Positions 16,924 to 23,348 of a stretch of 64,000 nt of DNA are shown piece by piece; position 1 is the stretch's first letter; every line of letters starts with the position of its first letter. Both the position numbers and the translations under genes were made by a program. This stretch comes from Nocardioides sp. SLBN-35 (lineage in GTDB: Bacteria; Actinomycetota; Actinomycetes; Propionibacteriales; Nocardioidaceae), in contig NZ_VFNU01000001.1 in NCBI RefSeq assembly GCF_006715725.1, positions 4,526,001-4,590,000 of the forward strand, read 5' to 3'. The notes below the pieces were generated by a model. The model was not told the DNA's origin and did not search any database. It was given only the letters and a program-made list of their open reading frames with translations.

Positions 16924-17462
16924 CGCTCCCCCAGCTGACCGGGCTGACCTCGCTCGTGGCGCTCGAGCACCCCGGCCTGGTCGCTCCGCCGGTCGCCGCG
17001 GCCCTCGCCGCGTGGCCGGGTGCCGAGCGGATCGCGGTCGTGGAGATCGATCCCGAGCACGCCGACACGGCCGCGATGAGCGCGGCGTACGACCTGCCGA
17101 TGACGTCCGGCGCCAACTGCGTCCTGGTCGCCGGCAGGCGGGAGGGCGAGGAGCGGATCGCCGCGTGCCTGGTCCGCGCCGACACCCGCGCCGACGTCAA
17201 CCACACGGTCAAGCGGCTGCTCGACGTGCGCAAGCCGTCGTTCCTGCCGCTGGAGCGGGCGGTGGCCGAGTCCGGGATGGAGTACGGCGGCATCACTCCG
17301 GTCGGGCTGCCGGCCGGGTGGCGGCTGCTCGTCGACGGCCGGGTCCCGGAGATGGAGTGGGCCGTGATCGGCTCCGGCCTGCGCCGCTCCAAGCTCCTCG
17401 TCCCCGGGGACCTGCTCGCACAAGCCCCCGGCGCCGAGGTCGTGGAGGATCTGGCTGGCTGA
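16920..17462 (+). CDS. YbaK/EbsC-type (prolyl-tRNA editing) domain protein
   Basis: This 180-residue single-domain protein has the YbaK/ProRS-editing pattern: a central strand-rich segment and a late GGITPVGLPAGWRLLVD stretch. Members hydrolyse mischarged aminoacyl-tRNAs in trans. The usual conserved Lys around VKRLLDVRKPSFLP is present. GTG 16920 overlaps the previous gene, so it is read from the PspC operon, perhaps only by convenience. It converges on the F420-NADP reductase gene across a repeat-rich gap. Confidence 0.8.
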   Translation: MTLPQLTGLTSLVALEHPGLVAPPVAAALAAWPGAERIAVVEIDPEHADTAAMSAAYDLPMTSGANCVLVAGRREGEERIAACLVRADTRADVNHTVKRLLDVRKPSFLPLERAVAESGMEYGGITPVGLPAGWRLLVDGRVPEMEWAVIGSGLRRSKLLVPGDLLAQAPGAEVVEDLAG

Positions 17463-17467
17463 GCGCC

Positions 17468-17674
17468 CTTGTAACTACGTGTTACGTCGCCCTTTTGGGT
17501 GTCAGAGCACCGAGGTAGTAGCAACAACGCCCGGGTAGTCCCGTACGCGCGGGCTCGACACCGACGAGCCGACGTCGGGTCGGTCGCAGAGGCGCGCGCC
17601 CATCTACCCGGGTGCTCCTGCTACTACCCGGGCGCTGTTGCATCGGAATTCGCGCTGTAACCCTTCGTTACAAG
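17468..17674. repeat. Nested inverted-repeat element between two convergent genes
   Basis: The outer ends are imperfect inverted repeats: CTTGTAAC..GTTAC..CGC at 17468-17490 and its complement at 17652-17674. Inside is an inner 19-base inverted repeat (17521-17539 GCAACAACGCCCGGGTAGT against 17623-17641, 18 of 19 matching). A further CTACCCGGGTG copy lies at 17604-17614. The element begins six bases after one stop codon and ends 13 before the other. It could be a bidirectional terminator or a MITE-like insertion. No coding frame is present. Confidence 0.75.
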
Positions 17675-17686
17675 TGCCGCAGCGCG

Positions 17687-18391
17687 TCAGTGGTCGAGCC
17701 CGGTGACCCGGATGCCCGAGTGGGTCTTGTACTTGCGGTTGATCGAGATCAGGACCGCGGTGAAGGGCTCGAGGACGCGGGCGAGGCGGAGCTTGCCGCC
17801 GTCGATGCCGGGGCGGCCGGTCACGGACGCGGCGAGGTCGATGGCGACCTGCTTGCCCTCGAGGGTGTCGCCGACGACGATCACGTCCTCGTCGAGGAAC
17901 TCGTCCTCGCCCCACAGCGCGGGAGCAGCGACGTTGTGGAAGGCACCGACCACGACCGCGCCGGGCACGATCTCGGCAGCGGACTCGGCGGCCGAGCCCT
18001 CGCCGTTGTTGATGACGCGGCCGTGAGCGCCGCGCTTGTCGAAGGCGAGCGGGTTGACGCAGGAGATGACGGTCTTGCCGTCGAGGGCACCGCCCTCGGC
18101 GAGGGAGGCGACGAGCTCGTCGTGGCCGTCGTACGGCACCGCGAGGAGGACGACGTCGGCGGCGGCGATCGCGTCGGCGTTGGCGGCGCCGCGGGCCGTG
18201 CCCGCGCCCTCGAGAGCCGTGAGCCGGGAGGTCACCTCGGCGGCAACGGCCTCGGCCTTCTCGGCGGCGCGGGAGCCGAGCACGATGTCGTGGCCGTGGC
18301 GCGCGAAGCGGTAGCCCAGGCCCTTGCCCTGCGGGCCGGTGCCGCCGATGACGGCGACGGTGTAGCGGTTGGGGGAGGTCTCAGAAGTCAC
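17687..18391 (-). CDS. npdG: F420-dependent NADP+ oxidoreductase (NPDG family)
   Basis: The 234-residue protein passes hydride between reduced F420 and NADP+. The N-terminal Rossmann motif is VAVIGGTGPQGKGLGYRFARHG, with the NADP 2'-phosphate pocket GSRAAEKA. The family segments VVLLAVPYDGHDE and KTVISCVNPLAFDKRG are also visible. A GTG at 18391 lies six bases behind GGAGGA, so I prefer it over the GTG five codons earlier, whose own reading frame contains that site. It lies beside an LLM/F420 oxidoreductase and near fbiC, consistent with a local F420 theme. Confidence 0.88.
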   Translation of the reverse strand: MTSETSPNRYTVAVIGGTGPQGKGLGYRFARHGHDIVLGSRAAEKAEAVAAEVTSRLTALEGAGTARGAANADAIAAADVVLLAVPYDGHDELVASLAEGGALDGKTVISCVNPLAFDKRGAHGRVINNGEGSAAESAAEIVPGAVVVGAFHNVAAPALWGEDEFLDEDVIVVGDTLEGKQVAIDLAASVTGRPGIDGGKLRLARVLEPFTAVLISINRKYKTHSGIRVTGLDH

Positions 18392-18456
18392 GCTTCCTCC
18401 TATCACGCGCGCGACGGGCGGCTGGTGCCCGTCTCACCGACGGCAACCATGGACAT

Positions 18457-18477
18457 TGTGACAGTATTACTGTCACA
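18457..18477. promoter_or_regulatory. Perfect palindromic operator before the LLM oxidoreductase / acyl-CoA dehydrogenase operon
   Basis: TGTGACAGTA-T-TACTGTCACA is a perfect 21-base palindrome. Its 17-base core (18459-18475) is identical, on the coding strand, to the site before the acyl-CoA ligase gene at 37707-37723. Length and symmetry suit a TetR-type repressor. It lies 67 bases before the LLM gene. Confidence 0.8.
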
Positions 18478-18544
18478 GTTGTGCTGTCGGTGACGGAACA
18501 CCGGCAATCGTCACCGTGGCCGAGAGGCCGGAAGGGATGCGTTC

Positions 18545-19582
18545 ATGAAGCTGTCGATGCCCCTCGTCTATGCGGGGAACCCGCGCGAGTCGGCCGACCA
18601 GGTCGTCGCTCTGGAGAAGGCCGGACTGGACACCATCTGGGTCGCCGAGCCGTACGGCTTCGATGCCCCCACCCTGATGGGCTACCTCGCCGCGAAGACC
18701 GAGACGGTCGAGATCGGTGCCGGCATCCTCAACGTCTACTCCCGCACCCCGGGCGCCCTGCTGCAGACCGCCGCCGGTCTCGACAACGTGTCGGGCGGTC
18801 GGGCGGTGCTCGGCCTCGGCGCGTCCGGCCCGCAGGTGATCGAGGGCTTCCACGGCCTCCCCTACGACCGCCCGTTGACCCGCACCCGCGAGGTGATCGA
18901 GGTGCTCCGCGCCGGCCTGCGCGGCGAGCGGCTCGACTTCCAGGGCAAGACGATCCAGGTCCCCCTGCCCGAGGGCCAGGGCCTCGGCCTGGGCAAGCCG
19001 CTCAAGCTGCTCAACCGGCCCGAGCGCGCCGACCTGCCGATCTGGGTCGCGGCCCTGGGCGACAAGAACGTCGCGATGACCGCCGAGGTCGCCGACGGCT
19101 GGCTGCCCTTCCTCTACTACCCCGAGAAGGCCACGGAGGTGTGGGGCGACCCGCTGGCGCGAGGCGCCGCCAAGCGCTCGGCGGACCTGGCTCCACTGGA
19201 GATCTGCGCCGGCGGCATGGTCGCCATCGGCGAGGGCCCCGAGACCAAGGCGCTGCTCGACTTCATGCGCCCCCTCTATGCGCTGTACGTCGGCGGCATG
19301 GGCGCACGCGACAAGAACTTCTACAACCAGCTGGCCTGCGAGTACGGCTTCGAGAAGGAGGCCAAGGAGATCCAGGACCTCTACCTGTCGGGCAAGAAGA
19401 AGGAGGCCGAGGCGCTCGTCCCGCTCGAGTGGCTCGAGGCCGGCAACCTGGTCGGCCCGGCGTCGTACGTCCAGGAGCGGATCGCGGCCTTCAAGGAGTC
19501 GGGCGTGACGAACCTGTCCGTCTCGCCGGCCTCGGACGACCCGGCCGGCACCATCGCACAGATCAAGGAGTGGGTGAGCTGA
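18545..19582 (+). CDS. LLM-class F420-dependent oxidoreductase
   Basis: This 345-residue TIM-barrel protein belongs to the luciferase-like monooxygenase superfamily. It opens MKLSMPLVYAGNPRESADQV, with the typical ETVEIGAGILNVYSRTPGAL and RAVLGLGASGPQVIEGFHGLPY segments of the F420-binding branch. The substrate is unknown. GAAGGGATGCG precedes the ATG. Its TGA overlaps the next ATG by one base, so it is coupled to an acyl-CoA dehydrogenase. Together with the palindromic operator this points to a role in oxidation of an acyl-CoA or related lipid. Confidence 0.92.
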   Translation: MKLSMPLVYAGNPRESADQVVALEKAGLDTIWVAEPYGFDAPTLMGYLAAKTETVEIGAGILNVYSRTPGALLQTAAGLDNVSGGRAVLGLGASGPQVIEGFHGLPYDRPLTRTREVIEVLRAGLRGERLDFQGKTIQVPLPEGQGLGLGKPLKLLNRPERADLPIWVAALGDKNVAMTAEVADGWLPFLYYPEKATEVWGDPLARGAAKRSADLAPLEICAGGMVAIGEGPETKALLDFMRPLYALYVGGMGARDKNFYNQLACEYGFEKEAKEIQDLYLSGKKKEAEALVPLEWLEAGNLVGPASYVQERIAAFKESGVTNLSVSPASDDPAGTIAQIKEWVS

Positions 19583-20730
19583 TGCCCGAGCGTCCCAGCA
19601 TCTACGAGACCGAGCACGAGGACTTCCGCAGGACGGTCCGTGCCTTCATGGAGCGCGAGGTCGTCCCCTTCCACGCACAGTGGGAGAAGGACGGCATCGT
19701 CAGCCGCGAGGTGTGGCGCAAGGCCGGCGAGGCCGGGATCCTCAGCTTCGAGGTGCCCGAGGAGTACGGCGGTCCCGGCATCAAGGACTTCCGCTACAAC
19801 GCGATCGTGGCCGAGGAGTGTGCCCGTGCCGGCGCCAGCGGCCCCGGCTTCGCCGTCCACACCGACATCATCGTGCCGTACCTCGTCGCCATCGCGAACG
19901 ACGAGCAGAAGCAGCGCTGGCTGCCCGGCACCGTGACCGGCGAGACGATCACCGCGATCGCGATGACCGAGCCCGGTGCGGGCTCGGACCTGCAGGGAAT
20001 CCGCACCACCGCGGTCGACAAGGGCGACCACTACGTCCTCAACGGGTCGAAGACGTTCATCAGCAACGGCATCCTCTCCGACCTGGTCATCGTGGTCGCG
20101 AAGACCAACCCGGAGGCCGGCGCCCACGGCATCAGCCTGCTCGTCGTCGAGGAGGGCATGCCGGGCTTCACCCGCGGCACCAACCTCGACAAGCTCGGCC
20201 TCAAGGCCCAGGACACCGCGGAGCTCAGCTTCGACAACGTCGAGGTGCCCAAGGCCAACCTGCTCGGCGAGGAGGGCCAGGGCTTCATCTACCTGATGCA
20301 GAACCTGCCCCAGGAGCGGGTCTCGATCGCCACGATCGCGATCGCTGCGATCGAGCACGTCCTCGACCTGACCCTCGACTACGTGAAGACCCGCGAGGCG
20401 TTCGGCAAGCCGATCGCCAAGTTCCAGAACACCCGCTTCACGCTGGCCGAGATGGCCACCGAGGCCTACATCGCCCGGGTGTTCGTCAACCACTGCATCG
20501 AGCAGCTCAACAAGGGCGAGGTCGACACCGCGCTCGCCTCGATGGCCAAGTGGTGGACCACCGAGCTGCAGAAGAAGATCGTCGACCAGGGCGTGCAGAT
20601 GCACGGCGGCTACGGCTACATGCTGGAGTACCCCATCGCCAAGGCGTACGCCGACACCCGGATCCAGACCATCTACGGCGGCACCACCGAGATCCAGAAG
20701 GAGATCATCGGGCGCTTCCTCGGCCTCTGA
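19582..20730 (+). CDS. Acyl-CoA dehydrogenase
   Basis: This 382-residue flavoprotein catalyses alpha-beta dehydrogenation of an acyl-CoA. FAD-binding signatures are AIAMTEPGAGSDLQGI (about 126-140) and the C-terminal GGYGYMLEYPIAKAYADTR and YGGTTEIQKEIIGR. At the usual medium-chain catalytic position (YEGT) the Glu is replaced by Gly. The alternative catalytic Glu of the isovaleryl/long-chain type is present as E245 in LPQERVS. Start ATG 19582 overlaps the LLM stop by one base. A strong hairpin follows 15 bases after the stop, so the operon is two genes long. Confidence 0.95.
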   Translation: MPERPSIYETEHEDFRRTVRAFMEREVVPFHAQWEKDGIVSREVWRKAGEAGILSFEVPEEYGGPGIKDFRYNAIVAEECARAGASGPGFAVHTDIIVPYLVAIANDEQKQRWLPGTVTGETITAIAMTEPGAGSDLQGIRTTAVDKGDHYVLNGSKTFISNGILSDLVIVVAKTNPEAGAHGISLLVVEEGMPGFTRGTNLDKLGLKAQDTAELSFDNVEVPKANLLGEEGQGFIYLMQNLPQERVSIATIAIAAIEHVLDLTLDYVKTREAFGKPIAKFQNTRFTLAEMATEAYIARVFVNHCIEQLNKGEVDTALASMAKWWTTELQKKIVDQGVQMHGGYGYMLEYPIAKAYADTRIQTIYGGTTEIQKEIIGRFLGL

Positions 20731-20745
20731 CCCCTCCCGCTCGCC

Positions 20746-20780
20746 CGACGACCCCGGAATGTCACATTTCGGGGTCGTCG
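20746..20780 (+). terminator. Hairpin terminator after the acyl-CoA dehydrogenase gene
   Basis: CGACGACCCCGGAAT (20746-20760) pairs with 20766-20780 at 14 of 15 positions around a GTCAC loop. It begins 15 bases after the stop codon. Confidence 0.85.
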
Positions 20781-20894
20781 TGTGTCTGGTGGTCGGCGCA
20801 GACTTCCGGAGGAGCCCGAAAGGGCTCAAGGCAAAGAGTTCCCGTCCCACGATGAATCAGGGGCGATCTCAGGGTCGGTCCGGAGGAATCCCCG

Positions 20895-23063
20895 ATGCCG
20901 ATGTCCCCGCTCACTGGAAGTGTGAACGCCATGCACCGTCAGATCGCCGGCAAGCTGACCGGCCCCGTCACCAAGTGGATCGTCCTCGTCGCGGTCATCG
21001 TGATCGCCGGCGGCCTGGCCTCCTTCGCCGGGAAGCTCGTGGACGTCCAGAACAACGAGACCGAGTCCTGGCTGCCCGAGAGCGCCGAGTCGACCAAGGC
21101 CTTCGAGAAGCTCGAGGCGTTCCAGGACCCCTACGACGTCGGCACGACCGTCGTCTACTACCGCGCGTCGGGCCTCACCGACGCCGACCTCGCCGCCATC
21201 GAGACCCAGGGTGGGGAGATCGGCAAGCTCGACGGCGTCAGTGACGTCGTCACCCCCCAGGCCGCGCAGGCGGCCGGCGTACCCGCGCCGTTCGTGTCCG
21301 CGGACGGCAAGGTCGCCAAGCTCGAGTTCACCGTCAACTACGGCGACGAGCTCTGGGAGGTGCTGCCGGACCTCAAGCCGAAGATCGACAAGATCATCGC
21401 GATCGACGGGGTGAGGTCCTACCTCGCAGGAGCCGGCGGCCAGAGCGCCGACGCCGCGACCATCTTCTCCTCGGGCGACAGCAACCTGCTGCTGATCACC
21501 CTCGGCGTCGTCGTCCTCATCCTGCTCGTCACCTACCGCAGCCCGATCCTGTGGCTGTTGCCGATCATCACCGCCGTGGTCGGGCTCGGGGCCTCGATGG
21601 GCGTGCTCTACTTCCTCGCCAAGAACACCAGCCTCACCGTCAACGGGCAGACCCAGTTCATCCTCACGGTGCTCGTGATCGGCGCCGGCACCGACTACGC
21701 CCTGCTGCTGGTCGCCCGCTACCGCGAGGAGCTGCGACGCCACGAGGACCGGCACGAGGCGATGGCGTTCGCCCTGCACCGGGCCGCTCCCGCCATCCTG
21801 GCCAGCTCGGCGACCGTCGTGGTCGGCCTGCTCTGCCTGATGTTCGCCGACCTCAACTCGACCGCCGGCATGGGCCCCGCCAACGCCGTCGGCATCGCGG
21901 TCACCTTCGTCGTGATGGTCACCCTGCTGCCGGCGCTGCTGGTGATCTGCGGGCGCTGGGTGTTCTGGCCGTTCGTCCCCCACTTCGGCAGCACCGAGCC
22001 GACGGCCTCGGGCCTGTGGGCCAAGGTCGGCAAGGGCATCGCCCCGCGGCCCCGTCTGGTCTGGATCGGTACGGCGGCCGTGCTCGGCCTCCTGTGCCTG
22101 GGCTTCCTGCGCCTCGACACGGGCGGCATCCCGAGCGACGAGCAGTACACCAAGGACCAGGACTCCGTGATCGGTCAGACGATCCTCGTCGAGCACGGCC
22201 TGGTCGACGCGAGCACGCCGATCCAGGTGGTGGCGAACGCCGACCGCGCCGACGACGTGGTCGCCGCGATGTCGAAGGTCGAGGGCATCTCCGCGCCGGT
22301 CGCGGTCGCGGAGAAGGACGGGATCGCTTTGATCGTCGCCGACCTCACGAGCGACCCCTACTCCGACTCGGCGACCGCGGCGGTCGAGGACGTCCGCAGC
22401 GCCGTCCACGGGGTGCCCGACGCGGACGCGCTGACCACCGGCATGACCGCGGTGTCGATCGACATCATGGATGCGTCGGCACGCGACAACAAGGTGATCA
22501 TCCCGATCGTGCTCGGCGCCGTGCTGCTGATCCTGGCCGGGCTGCTGAGGTCGATCCTGTCGCCGGTCCTCCTCATCGGGACCGTGATCCTGTCCTTCGG
22601 CGCCGCCCTCGGCATCTCCGGCCTGGTCTTCGACCTGCTCTACGGCCGCGAGCACACCGATCCGGGCTTCCCCCTGTTCGCGTTCGTCTTCCTGGTCGCC
22701 CTGGGCATCGACTACAACATCTTCTTGATGACCCGGGTGCGCGAGGAGGCAGCGACCCACGGGACCCGGCGCGGGTCGCTGATCGCGCTGTCCTCGACCG
22801 GCGGCGTGATCACCTCGGCCGGGCTCGTGCTGGCCGCGACCTTCGCGATGCTCGCCACGATGCCGATGACCTTCACCCTGCAGCTCGGCACCACGGTCGC
22901 CCTCGGTGTCCTGCTCGACACGATGATCGTCCGCTCGGTCCTGGTGACGGCCCTCAACCTGGACCTCGGCGGGAAGATCTGGTGGCCGAGCAGGCTCGAC
23001 CGGGGCGCGCCGGCGGTCGAGCCGCCGGCGACCGAGCCGGACCGGATGCCCGCGGGCGTCTGA
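20895..23063 (+). CDS. MMPL family (RND superfamily) membrane transporter
   Basis: This 722-residue transporter has the RND/MMPL layout. One N-terminal helix (about 24-44) is followed by an external domain (about 45-190) and a block of helices 195-375 containing the family's GAGTDYALLLVARYREELRR. A second external domain (about 395-530) is followed by a second helix block with ALGIDYNIFLMTRVREE. It should export a lipid or hydrophobic compound using the proton gradient. ATG 20895 has GGAGGA seven bases upstream. It probably has its own promoter, since a terminator precedes it. Confidence 0.93.
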   Translation: MPMSPLTGSVNAMHRQIAGKLTGPVTKWIVLVAVIVIAGGLASFAGKLVDVQNNETESWLPESAESTKAFEKLEAFQDPYDVGTTVVYYRASGLTDADLAAIETQGGEIGKLDGVSDVVTPQAAQAAGVPAPFVSADGKVAKLEFTVNYGDELWEVLPDLKPKIDKIIAIDGVRSYLAGAGGQSADAATIFSSGDSNLLLITLGVVVLILLVTYRSPILWLLPIITAVVGLGASMGVLYFLAKNTSLTVNGQTQFILTVLVIGAGTDYALLLVARYREELRRHEDRHEAMAFALHRAAPAILASSATVVVGLLCLMFADLNSTAGMGPANAVGIAVTFVVMVTLLPALLVICGRWVFWPFVPHFGSTEPTASGLWAKVGKGIAPRPRLVWIGTAAVLGLLCLGFLRLDTGGIPSDEQYTKDQDSVIGQTILVEHGLVDASTPIQVVANADRADDVVAAMSKVEGISAPVAVAEKDGIALIVADLTSDPYSDSATAAVEDVRSAVHGVPDADALTTGMTAVSIDIMDASARDNKVIIPIVLGAVLLILAGLLRSILSPVLLIGTVILSFGAALGISGLVFDLLYGREHTDPGFPLFAFVFLVALGIDYNIFLMTRVREEAATHGTRRGSLIALSSTGGVITSAGLVLAATFAMLATMPMTFTLQLGTTVALGVLLDTMIVRSVLVTALNLDLGGKIWWPSRLDRGAPAVEPPATEPDRMPAGV

Positions 23064-23099
23064 CCGGGTCCGACCCCGCGTCGGACGCGTTCCCTACGA

Positions 23100-23135
23100 C
23101 GCTCCCACGGGCCGAACGGGCGGCCTGTGGGAGCG
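23100..23135 (+). terminator. Hairpin terminator after the MMPL gene
   Basis: CGCTCCCAC (23100-23108) pairs perfectly with GTGGGAGCG (23127-23135) around an 18-base loop. It starts 37 bases after the MMPL stop. Confidence 0.7.
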
Positions 23136-23257
23136 AGGGGTCCTCCACGGCGGAGCCGAGCGGCCGCGGCACGGTGGTCACCTGGAGCCTCCCGGGCTCC
23201 TACCACGGCACCTTCGTCGCGCGGGTCGCAAAGCTGACGGCGAAGATCGCGAGCTGA
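23136..23257 (+). pseudogene. Possible C-terminal gene fragment, unidentified
   Basis: A frame ending TGA at 23257 encodes GRGTVVTWSLPGSYHGTFVA followed by a helix-like tail (RVAKLTAKIAS). The sequence looks like real protein: mixed residues, a strand then an amphipathic helix, as at the end of SRPBCC-type domains. Yet there is no start codon or ribosome site behind it after the hairpin at 23135. It could be a decayed remnant or a chance frame. I cannot tell which. Confidence 0.25.
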
Positions 23258-23348
23258 GAGGCTCCGCTGAGCCGGACGTCGTACGACGGGCGTCCGCGCC
23301 TCGGCCTCCGCACGCGTCCGCGACCGTGCCCGGTAGCCTGAGGGCGTC

